A stretch of DNA of 64,000 nt, taken from NCBI GenBank assembly GCA_036924285.1, contig JAYKYS010000005.1, positions 21,240,001 to 21,304,000 of the forward strand. Reading direction: 5' to 3'. Each line of letters begins with the position of its first letter. Position 1 is the first letter of the stretch. The notes below the pieces were generated by a model, which saw only the letters and a program-made list of their open reading frames with translations, searched no databases and had not been told where the DNA came from. A program made the translations under genes and the position numbers. This DNA is from Asterella californica. Taxonomy: Eukaryota; Streptophyta; Marchantiopsida; Marchantiales; Aytoniaceae. Of the stretch, positions 48,199 through 57,585 are shown piece after piece.

Positions 48199-50907
48199 AC
48201 GGTTGGACAACTGATTGCACTCAATCCTAGTTTACGAAGAGAACTCAGAGGAGGACTGAGTTCTAAGAGAAGCAAGAAGAAGAAATCCAAGAGCAAGACA
48301 TCAAAGTCTGTGGGAGTTGGTGTGGTGGATGTACATGCTTCAGAGGTATGCACTAGGGCTTTAAAGATTGAAGTCCGATTGAATGATCATTACGTCTCTG
48401 ACGTGTTGGTGGATGGAGGATCGGCTGTAAATGTCATATCAAAGAGGTTGATGAAGAAGTTGGAGATAGAACCAACTCGTCCGACTAGTATTGTCGTGAG
48501 AATGGCTAACAAGCAACGGGTAAGACCTCTTGGTGTGTTAGAGAGGTGGTTGTGTCTGTAATGAGAATTCAAACATTGATGTGCTTTCAAGTACTAAAGG
48601 ACTCTAGTTATGATTTGCTCATATGTAGACCTTGGTTGAGAGCTGTGCGCACCACAGCTAGGTGGCACAAGGGATATTTAGAGATTGGACCTAGAGATCA
48701 TAAAGTGATAGTACCTCTCTCGGGTGTTAGAGTTGTGAATTCTGACTCTGATAGACCCATTAGTGACTACTAGGAATCTGATAGGGAGGACGATCAGAGT
48801 GTCTCAAAAGTAGATACGGGAGATTCTTATGATCAAGAATCCTCGTCTGATGACGAAGGATCTGATCGAGACGAATCATTACATCGGCTTAGTGGAATTG
48901 ACTTGTTGTCTCTACGAGCAGTGGAGAAAGATCTTGACAAAGAAGAGTTGAGTGAGATAGAGATTGTGAGAAGACTCTCTATCCTGAAGTTTGGTATCGA
49001 TGTCACTCAAGATGAGAAAAGTAGATTCCTATATATATTTAGGAAATATAGCCATATGTTTGCTTTCAGTTACAAAGATTTGAAAGAGGTGACTCTAGAG
49101 TCATCGAATTGAATTGGAAGAGAACGCAAGACCAGTTCGACAGAAGCAAAGAAAGGTCAATCCTACAACGGCCATGATGGTCAAGGAGGAGATAGACAAG
49201 TTGAAGGAGGCAAGTTTCATTTACGAGGTGGAGAACTCAGAATGAGTTTCACCCATTGTGATTGTCAAGAAGAAGAATGGTAAGTTGCGAGTGTGCATAG
49301 ACTATAAGAAGCTGAATGCAATTACCAAGAAGGATTATTAACCTCTACCATTTATAAATGAGATTTTGGAGAAAGTTGCTGGTCATGAGTGGTACAGCTT
49401 TGGTGATGGTTATAGTGGGTATAACCAAATCAAGATAGCACAAGAATACCAGCAGTTGACTACTTTCACTACTCCTTGAGGAACATTTGCATTTCGGATG
49501 ATGTCATTCGGACTGTGTTTTGTTCCAATCACGTTTTAGTGGTTCATGAACAAGGTGCTTCAACCATTCATATGGAAGTTTGTCCGGGATTTTATTGATG
49601 ATTTTTGCGTATACGAAAGAAAGGAGGACCACTTTGATCATGTGATCAAAGTTTTACAATGGTTGGAGCAAGCCAAAGCTTCTCTAAATCCAAAGAAGTG
49701 CATCTTTGGCTACGAAGAAGGTCTACTGTTGGGACACATCATTTCCAAGAATGAGATTGATCTTGAAAAAGTGAAGAAGATTGTGGATATTTCATTTCTG
49801 ATCAACTTGACAAAGTTGAGACAGTTTCTTGGCATGGTTGGATATTATCGTAGGTTTATCTTGTCCTTCTCGAACAAAGCAATAGCTTTGACGATGTACA
49901 TGAAGAAGGGAGTTGATTTTGACTTGATAGTGCATGATGAGAAGACAAAAGAAGCATTTGAGGAGCTGAAAAAGACATTGATGACATCTCTTATACTTGC
50001 TAAACTTGAGTGGAGTAAAGCATTTATTCTGTATACAGATGTTTCCAATGTAGCATTCGGATGTACATTAAGGATTTGCTGTGATTTTTGGATTGAAGAA
50101 ATTTCGACACTACTTGTTAGGAGGGAAATTTTTCATAGTCATATTCACAAGGCTTTAAAGTATATCTTTAATAAGCCTAATGCCGAAGGTCGTATTGCTT
50201 GTTGAAAGATCCTTCTAACAGAATACGAGTACGTGATGGAAGATAGACCAGAGAAAAAGCATGCAAATGCAGATCTCTTGTCGAGGGCTTATGATGATGA
50301 AGAGGAAGAACCATTTGATGATTCATTTTCAAAAGAGCAAGTGATGACCATCACAAGTATTGAGGAGGTACCGGACGAGTACAAAGAAATCTGGAGTTTC
50401 CTTACAGATAGGTCTTTCTCAGAAGGTATGCATACTCGAGAACGTAACGTGTTGATCAAGAGATGCAAACCTTACATCATGGTGGAAGGAATTCTATTTC
50501 ATCAAGGAGCAAATGGATTACTAAAGAGAGCAGTTGGTCAGAAGGAGGCGTTCAAACTAATGCACGAGTTTCACGATGACACTTTTTGCGGAGGTCACTT
50601 TGCTGGTAAGATAATAGTCTTCAAGATTTTGGATGTCGATTATCATTAGAGAGGGATTTTCAAGTAGTGTTTAGACTATTACAAAACTTGCGACGTATGT
50701 CAAGCATTTGCTCTGAAGTCTACTAGAACACCTCCGTTAAGATTAATTCTAGTGTTAGGACCATCTGAGAAGTGAGGTATTGACTTTGTAGGTCCTCTTA
50801 ATAAGACACCTCGAGGCAATAGATACATTGTAGTCGTCACTGACTATTGTATCAAGTGGGTAGAGGTTAGACCTTTGAAGGAGACTAACGAAACATAAGT
50901 GGGTAGA
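48199..50907 (+). pseudogene. pol: Protease, RT, RNase H and integrase N-part of copy D (inverted)
   Basis: The protease VLVDGGSAVNVISKR keeps its catalytic Asp. RT has SFGDGYSGYNQ and DFIDDF. TAG at 49537-49539 is the same codon as in A. RNase H is partly deleted after YTDVSNVAFGCTL. The integrase zinc region HEFHDDTFCGGHF leads to YKTCDVC (first Cys to Tyr) and IDFVGPLNK. Ends at 50907. Numerous single-base stops. Confidence 0.85.
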
Positions 50908-51661
50908 TTCAGACTAATACAACGTCAATATTACAACTTGGAAACGTTCTATAATAAAAGGTATGACAAAAGGAAACGGTGAAGCTATCACTCAATTGTA
51001 ATATTCTTGCCCGAAGTTTCTCACGATTCAAGCCCCATGATTGATCTTCGGTCTGCAATGGCATCGGACATCGACCCAAAGATTGAAAGGAACGTTCGAT
51101 GGATAGTTGAGATCCATTGTTTCTCACAACAAAATGTAGACCGTCATATCTCAAGTCTTTCCGTATGTTACGATTGGAAGGATCACCGGAAGCTGTAACT
51201 CCATCACCCTCCCCATGAACTCATCACCAAAGTACGCAACTAACCACTGTCGAAAGTGATCGCGGTGGATGCAATGAAGCTTGATGTGAAACGGATTCGG
51301 GAAAGGAAGATCCGGAGCCGGTAACACACCTCCGTCCATAACCACCACTCCTGCAGTTTCTCACTCCTCCATGCAGACTACCGAGAACCCTTACGAATCA
51401 CCCGCTGAGAGAGAATGCCGTATGAACCTTCGACCCACCATTTTATACACAAATGCGGCGACAAGGACCACTAAAGTGAACGCGCACAGATCGATGACTT
51501 GGCACGTTCCTCTACCGTACGATCACTTAAACAGATAATCACAAACGTGGCACTCATCACACCGTTCGACGAGTTACGCGATACGATTCACGAAACACGG
51601 AAAAGAAACATAACATAGGTTACACCGGAATTTCACACAAGAGCCGAACCACAACACGACA
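50908..51661 (-). repeat. 3' LTR of F, uninverted piece
   Basis: Matches 62393-63137. Its plus-strand end CACAACACGACA (TGTCGTGTTG on the minus strand) is the LTR start in element orientation. Confidence 0.9.
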
Positions 51662-51673
51662 TCCACCCCTTCT
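51662..51673 (-). other. Polypurine tract of F
   Basis: Minus strand AGAAGGGGTGGA immediately precedes TGTCGTG of the 3' LTR. Confidence 0.8.
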
Positions 51674-51724
51674 AAACCTGCGCATCCTCCGGTATGCGCC
51701 AACACTCACAAGTTGTGGTCGGCA

Positions 51725-52801
51725 TCACACTATATCTTCATCTTCTTCACTGATGTTGTCGTTGGCAATATCTTCGTCATCCAAATCTTCTCCGTCATCA
51801 TCCAAGATATCAAACTCTGCTCCGACTTCCTCCATGCTTATCCCTTCATCTCGCTTCTTGAAGAGTTTCACACGCTTGCCTGCAATGGGAACCTTGAGCT
51901 CTGCTCCATCAAGCTCTCTTAGTGAATATGTGGCATTGTCAAGCACGACAAGAACCACATACGGGCCAAACCATCGCTTAGAGAATTTTCTAAGCGCACT
52001 GTGTTGGTTGTCCAAGCTACTATCGTAGACCAACACCCAATCTCCTTCTTTAATCTCCTTCGGTCTTAATCGGTGACGCTTATCAAATCTGTCTTTGTTT
52101 CTCAAGCGTGTCTCTTTCAGCTTCTCCAATGCGATCTCTACATCTTCAGGTCTCCTCTCTAGTTGACGAATTCTGACAGCAAGAAGATCTTCTGTAGACA
52201 TACCATCCTCCCAAGGTAGAACACTCCAAGTGGGTATGTGCTCCTCAATGGGCATGATAGGTTTCTGCCCCTGCATCAACTCCGTCGGCATATATCCCGT
52301 AACTGAACTATGAGTCGAACGATCAGCCCATAATGCAAACGGAAGAAATCTTGGCCATTCTCTTGCCCTCCCCTTGCAAGCTTTCACAATAGCTTTCACA
52401 ATAGGAGGATGACCACGTTCACTCTTCGCATTACCCTCCGGATTGTAGGCTGTGGTGAGAGCTAACTTCACACCACACCTCTTGAAGAACGCTTTAGCCT
52501 CATCATTGTTGAGCTCCCCTCGATCAGCCGTGATCTTCCCAACACAACCATATCTACAAATCACATCTTCTAACAAGAATTTGCAGACTCCCTCTGTGGA
52601 TTTTGTCCGTAAGGCTCGCCCTTCCACTTGGTTGGACAAATCCTCACGTGCCAAAACTAAGTATCGCATCTGCCATATACCAACTGGCATAATAACAAGA
52701 TCTACTACCCACTTATAATGTATTGCAAGTGGATAAGTAGGATGTAACCCGTCTCGATGTCGAATTCCTGAATACTCTTGACAGGTTTGGCATGTCTCCA
52801 C
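51725..52801 (-). CDS. pol: Integrase of F, core and C-terminal domain
   Basis: A 358-residue frame. It starts in the zinc-binding region (ETCQTCQEYSG, the Cys pair) and has a DDE core with VVDLVIMP, ITADRGELNN and NAKSERGHPPIVKA. The ERGH motif and LPFALWADRSTHSSVTGY are features that I know from fungal gypsy integrases. A GPY module (RWFGPYVVLVV) and a very acidic tail (EDLDDEDIANDN) end the protein. One base is missing near 52804 (AATTTG for AAATTTG), separating it from its N-terminus in the previous frame. Confidence 0.88.
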   Translation of the reverse strand: METCQTCQEYSGIRHRDGLHPTYPLAIHYKWVVDLVIMPVGIWQMRYLVLAREDLSNQVEGRALRTKSTEGVCKFLLEDVICRYGCVGKITADRGELNNDEAKAFFKRCGVKLALTTAYNPEGNAKSERGHPPIVKAIVKACKGRAREWPRFLPFALWADRSTHSSVTGYMPTELMQGQKPIMPIEEHIPTWSVLPWEDGMSTEDLLAVRIRQLERRPEDVEIALEKLKETRLRNKDRFDKRHRLRPKEIKEGDWVLVYDSSLDNQHSALRKFSKRWFGPYVVLVVLDNATYSLRELDGAELKVPIAGKRVKLFKKRDEGISMEEVGAEFDILDDDGEDLDDEDIANDNISEEDEDIV

Positions 52802-53418
52802 AAATTGTACATGTTACGCCACCAATATCTCTCCTTCAGCTTTGTAAAGGTGGCATAAATACCTCTATGTCCTGCCCACAAGCTCTCATGAAACTCCTGC
52901 ACGAGTAACTTCTGCATGTCAACCTTGCACACAACCCTTTGTGGCATCTTACCACCTTGCTTAGCATGTTTCCACAAATAACCACCTTGTAGCAAGTAGT
53001 TGTAAGCCTTCCTCCTGATTTGTTTAAAGTGGGCATCACTCCATCCTGGCTGTCTAGTCAACAGGCTTAGATAGCGTCCTATGTCTATCCATTCTCCTTC
53101 ATATAGCTCCTCCATGAACGGTTTCGAATGCTCACTCTCACCTCCTTGAGCTTTACAGAAAACAGTAGTACCAACGTCTTCTGTATCTTCTATCATCTCC
53201 TCCTCATCCTCATACCTCACACGAGATAACATATCAGCTACTGGATTGTTCTTCCCCGCTGTGTGTCGAAACTCAGGATTTAAGGACTTGATGTAAGCAA
53301 TCCAGCGTAGCATAGCAATATCAGGGGTGTTACAATTTGTAATCATCCCTAATAGTGGTAAACAATCTGTTTCAACTATTACTGGCGCTCCAATCAAATA
53401 GTCCTTTTCAGCTTTCAT
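52802..53418 (-). pseudogene. pol: RNase H C-part and integrase N-part of F
   Basis: In frame with the RT upstream after TGA at 53434. VIVETDCLPLLGM carries an RNase H Asp, and FRHTAGKNNPVADMLSR is the terminal RNase H motif. LVQEFHESLWAGHRG supplies the two His of the integrase zinc site, and RYWWRNMY follows, after which the frame is lost. Confidence 0.85.
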
Positions 53419-53433
53419 AGCTGTAACTACTCC

Positions 53434-55215
53434 TCATAACTCTCTCTTCACTTGAGGATAGTTTCTATGTCGCTCACTCAACACCTTTGCTCCAAATCTG
53501 ACTGCAAAGCGATTCTCTTCTTCATCATCCTGTCCTACTGCCCATCCAATGGCTATCGGACTAGTATCAACAGTAAGTATCACTGGTTTGCTATCCTCAT
53601 AGCTCACACGACGAAGTACAGGTGGAGAAGATAACAATTGCTTCAATCTCTGAATCGCCTCAGTATGTCTCTCCTCCCATGCAAACCTCTTGTGCTTTCT
53701 CAACAGATCGTAAAGAGGATCAGCCACATGTGCAAAATGTGGAATCCACACATGATAGAAGACACAAGCTCCAAGAAACCTTCTCACCTTTGTTGTTGAA
53801 CCACAAGTATCCTTCATCCGTCGTATAGCATCCACTTTACCAGGATCAGGCTTTCGTCCTAACCATCCACATAGGTGCCCCACAATCACAACTTCTCGCA
53901 CTCCAAATGAAGACTTAGCACCTGATAGTGTCAAGTGCGCCTCTTCAAGTCGTGATAAGATTTTATCACAATCAGAAATGTGATTATCAACAAAGTTTCT
54001 ACACCCCTTCTGATCCATTGTCTCATCTTTCTCCTCCTCAACGCATCCTTTAATTGGAATGTCATCCAAGAAAGGCATGGTCTTCTCAGGAATGAACTCA
54101 CGGAGAACCTTGTTCATCCCGTTCATCATGTGCGCTACCGAGTTTGTTGCTCCTTGTGGTAGTGTGCACATTCTGACCAACCTCAACGGTGTCCTCATGG
54201 TGGTGATATCTCTACTCTGTTCAGCAAGTTGAAACTGATCGTATCCAGAGTAAAGATCTCCTATAGAGTAAATAGCCCTCCCAGCAAACGTTTCAGCAAA
54301 CTCTCCGACGATAGGTCCTATGCCTGTATTTCTGATGGTCACTTGGTTCACAGGTTGCATATCTTGGATGAACCGTAATGCACCACTCTTCTTTGGTATT
54401 GTAAACCAACGACTAGAGTATGGTGCAAACGATGGTTCCAAGATCTTCATCTGCATCTTCTCCTTCAAGAGCTCTATGAGTTTTGGTAGATGCGCTCTAG
54501 GTACAGGAATTGGCCTCAAGTCCCAAGGAGCATGTGGAACTGTGAATATGATCATTGGCGCCACAATGCTGGGATCTACACATCCGATTTCTGAGGCTTC
54601 AAAAGCAAAAGCTTTCCCGTGCCTAGTTAACATCTCCCTAAACCTATTCTCCTCCACAGGTAAAAGAAAATCTGCAGAACCAACCTTCAACTCCTTGAGT
54701 GTAGCTTCTGTGAACTTGTGACCAACCCGGCTAGGATCTCTCAAGTTTTTCTCCTTCGAAGATTGTTGGACTCGCTGGTTAGAATCACTAGGTAATGGTT
54801 GAGCAACAGGTTTTACCTTCTTGTCTACCGTTTTGTACCTAGTGTCAACTCTAACTTCAGGATCTAAGAATGACTCTATAGCTGTATAGAGCTCCCTAGA
54901 GTGTACTTCCACCACATGATCCTCATCTTCTTGCTCATGCATAGCAAGCTCATCGATGAAATCTCCCAATCCTAACTCCAAATAAACACCTTTTATCTTA
55001 TCATCCTCTTCAAGCACACCAACTCTCTTTAGGTCTTTTTCAGTTTTTCGCACAACCTTCTGCTCCCACTTCTGCAAGTCAGCAAGTCGTGTATGTGTAG
55101 CAAATCCACTCTCAGAAAATCTCACAACTCCTGTACAAAAAGCACTTTCTTTCTCTAGCAAGAGTACCTTCTCTAGTGTACCACTATGTCCTCGCTCTAT
55201 AGCAGTACTTGTCAA
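53434..55215 (-). CDS. pol: Reverse transcriptase and RNase H start of F
   Basis: 593 residues. RT motifs: ALRFIQDMQPVNQVTIRN, the first catalytic Asp in YSIGDLYSGYDQ, TLPQGATNSVAHMMNGM, and the active site MPFLDDIPIKG; then GHLCGWLGRKPDPGKV and RNase H VILTVDTSPIAIGWAVGQ. The DMQPVN and LDDIPIKG signatures resemble fungal (basidiomycete) gypsy pols from memory. The frame ends at TGA (53434-53436), where Trp is expected (REL-W-GV). A lost T in a T-run near 55217 separates it from the protease frame. Confidence 0.9.
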   Translation of the reverse strand: MTSTAIERGHSGTLEKVLLLEKESAFCTGVVRFSESGFATHTRLADLQKWEQKVVRKTEKDLKRVGVLEEDDKIKGVYLELGLGDFIDELAMHEQEDEDHVVEVHSRELYTAIESFLDPEVRVDTRYKTVDKKVKPVAQPLPSDSNQRVQQSSKEKNLRDPSRVGHKFTEATLKELKVGSADFLLPVEENRFREMLTRHGKAFAFEASEIGCVDPSIVAPMIIFTVPHAPWDLRPIPVPRAHLPKLIELLKEKMQMKILEPSFAPYSSRWFTIPKKSGALRFIQDMQPVNQVTIRNTGIGPIVGEFAETFAGRAIYSIGDLYSGYDQFQLAEQSRDITTMRTPLRLVRMCTLPQGATNSVAHMMNGMNKVLREFIPEKTMPFLDDIPIKGCVEEEKDETMDQKGCRNFVDNHISDCDKILSRLEEAHLTLSGAKSSFGVREVVIVGHLCGWLGRKPDPGKVDAIRRMKDTCGSTTKVRRFLGACVFYHVWIPHFAHVADPLYDLLRKHKRFAWEERHTEAIQRLKQLLSSPPVLRRVSYEDSKPVILTVDTSPIAIGWAVGQDDEEENRFAVRFGAKVLSERHRNYPQVKREL

Positions 55216-55607
55216 AAATCCTTGAACTCCTCCGTGACCTTAGGCAAGGAGCCACCCCTCAGATAATCTCTGTTCCGCTCGTGGTTTGCTGATACAATTA
55301 GAAACTGTACCGCTCTCTTGCCATCCTGACTTCTGATCCGCGCATAAGCAGATCCATCATCCAAAACCTTGGTCTCCATCCTCACAGCTGTAATGTAAGG
55401 TTGACCGAGTATTACCGGGTATAATGTACTATCTTGAACAAAGAAGTTTTGTTCAATAGTTACATCTCCCACCTTCACTTTCACATCAGGACAAGCTCCA
55501 TAGAGTTCTCCTCGTGTGTTGTTCGCTATTCTGATCATCCAACCATGATCTATATCAACAGGCCATCCACTTTGCTTGTAGATGTCCTTAGAGACAATAT
55601 TGATCTA
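55212..55607 (-). pseudogene. pol: Protease C-part of F
   Basis: Follows the TAG at 55605-55607 in the same frame: INIVSKDIYKQSGW, then MIRIANNTRGELYGA and YPVILGQPYI, the retropepsin ILG-type strand. Together with the preceding VIDHGS it forms the aspartic protease. Confidence 0.75.
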
Positions 55608-56465
55608 TGATCCATGATCAATGACAGCAACCACCGGATCTATCATCTCTCTTACCTTCACTAAGGCTTCGGTAGTAGCTCTAGCCCAATGTCCTCTAGT
55701 GTAGTGACTAGAGACCTTGTCATCACTATCATCTTCAAACCGAACCTTGCGGTTGATGCAGCATTGAGCTAGTTCTAACTCTTCCTCTCTTGATATCCTT
55801 GTGTCTAATGCATTAGACACAGCGGTTTCTCCTGCCAATTGTCTTTTTCGTTTGATGGTGTCAATAATGACATCATGAAACTCCCTCTTGGCAATCCTAA
55901 GGATCTCTCGCAAGGTAAACTCGATCTTGGCATTGAGTACTCTCTCTTTTAGTACTCCTTTCAGATCCGTAGCAGCTTCAATATCAGACTGAAGCTTGTA
56001 TGAAGGAGATTTACCTTTCTCCTTACCTTTGCTCTTCTCTGACTTCTCAGGAGTAGAGGATATGATCTCTTCCATAGTCTCCTCTGGTAGAGACATAATC
56101 TCCGATCTGAACTTTTCTCCTCTTGTTTGCCTCTTGAGAGCTGTTCTCTCTTCGCTAGGACTTGCTTCATCTCGTTTGCGCTTCTCCTCCATGAGAGCCT
56201 CATGTTGACTCTTCGTCAAATAAGCATGTACAGACATTGTATCCACGGGATCATCCCATCCAGTAGCACCTCTGATTGCCGTGGCTGTTCTGAGCAGCTC
56301 CTCCCTTGTCATTTTCCCCCTTTTATTCGTGCTTACCGCGTGACTCCACATATCAAGAGTATCTCCATGCTTCTTAGAAGCACTTCTTTCTCGTACTACC
56401 TCAACTCCATAAGTAGCAGCTTCTACCGACGCAGTAGCATGTTGAGATAGATACTCCTCAAGTAC
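55605..56465 (-). pseudogene. pol: gag-protease linker and protease active site of F
   Basis: Same frame as gag after the TAA at 56466-56468 (VLEEYLSQHATA...). A charged, Lys/Glu-rich linker (EKSEKSKGKEKGKS) precedes VVAVIDHGS, the protease active-site Asp (D-H-G-S). The TAG follows immediately where a Glu codon would fit. The readable part (55605-56351) is 248 residues. Confidence 0.78.
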
Positions 56466-56795
56466 TTACTTCATTCCTTCTTTCCCGAAGTTGGTTCTAA
56501 GAATCTCTCCGTTATCCTTCAGAGCAACCTTTGCTTCCTTCCAGTAGACTACTCCATCTCGTCGAGTTTTGGCAAAATCACCACACTCTCTTCGAGCATG
56601 ATCAGAACTATCACACCAAATGCATCTCTGTACATAATCTTGCTTAGGAGCAAGTTTGGTATCATGTGCTCCTCCCTTCTCTTCCAACCTTGCTAACTTG
56701 ATCTGCAAGTCCCTCATCCCTTTTACCAACTCTTCCATAGCATCTCTTTGCGGTGCAACTTTCGGGACAGGAATAGTAGGAAGTGGAACTTGAGG
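56466..56795 (-). CDS. gag: gag of F, C-terminal part with zinc knuckle
   Basis: Resumes after unit G2: VPQVPLPTIPVPKV, a short coiled stretch, then CIWCDSSDHARREC (C-x2-C-x4-H-x4-C). Ends GKEGMK-TAA at 56466-56468. With the N-terminal part (59978-60775) it gives about 375 residues once G2 and one copy of ATGTA are ignored. Confidence 0.85.
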   Translation of the reverse strand, partial: PQVPLPTIPVPKVAPQRDAMEELVKGMRDLQIKLARLEEKGGAHDTKLAPKQDYVQRCIWCDSSDHARRECGDFAKTRRDGVVYWKEAKVALKDNGEILRTNFGKEGMK

Positions 56796-56800
56796 TACAT

Positions 56801-57585
56801 TGTAACACACAAGAAAACCAAAAGATGCTCGAAAGTAGTAATTTAAGGATCGAACCCACAGAGATGCAAGTAAAGATCATCCAAAAGTAGTAAACACATG
56901 ATAAAGGTGATTCTTTATAGTTGTCTTTTATTCTCACGGGCAGTAATCAGTCCCGGTAGAGATCAAACTCAGGTCTATCCAACAAGACAGAGTTGACAAT
57001 TCTGACAAACAAACATAACAGGTATTGAACAGGTCAGGGACCTCAAGAAACAGATGAACAACAGAGAAACAGAGCCACGGACGGAATGTCACACCGAGGA
57101 AGTACTGCTGAAGTGCTACTAGGTAGCCTCTAACACCATAAACGCTAAGTATCTTCACACTAAGTTACTTTCACTACTACTGCTCTCGGAAAACTCTGGT
57201 GAAGAAGACTCTTCTTCCGCCGAAGTACCAGACTGAACTCCTTCCTAAGTGTTCCACCAAAGAACAACTTCCTCCGAATTCAACTTCGCCCAAGAACGTC
57301 TTCGTAGGAAACTAACTCCGCAGATGCTGGTCTATTCTCAGTCCTCGCCGTAAACGTTCTACTCTGATTTCAAATGTCAACAGCAAATCCTTCGGCACCC
57401 AGACTAATTCCTACCACAGCAAACTACGATACTTCGTAGGTAAATCCCCGAAGAACACAAAACACTCAATGGCTCCGCAAACTCAGGAAATAGAAAACTC
57501 AAAAATGATAAAACACATAGAGGTCCTGAATACGAACAACACAACACTTATATACAGATTTTCCCGAAGATGACGGATCTTCTTC
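56801..57585 (-). other. 3' untranslated part of G2
   Basis: No coding. Conserved with 8990-9772 in G1, including GAGAATAAAAGACAAC and, near the terminus, GGTTCGATCCTTAAATT on the minus strand. Confidence 0.6.

Larger units (their letters stand above)
46548..50907. other. 4.36-kb inverted segment
   Basis: Contains one piece of the LTR of F and the pol piece of D, both in the wrong orientation. Reversing it makes the integrase of D continuous across 46547 and the LTR of F continuous across 50908. Junctions show only one to three bases of shared or filled sequence (AAG at the left, C/AG at the right), as in end joining. Confidence 0.85.

Noticed and set aside
56801..57540. Hammerhead ribozyme of a retrozyme-like element in the G 3' region
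   Set aside because: I looked for the CUGAUGA and GAAA core elements at suitable spacing and did not find them.
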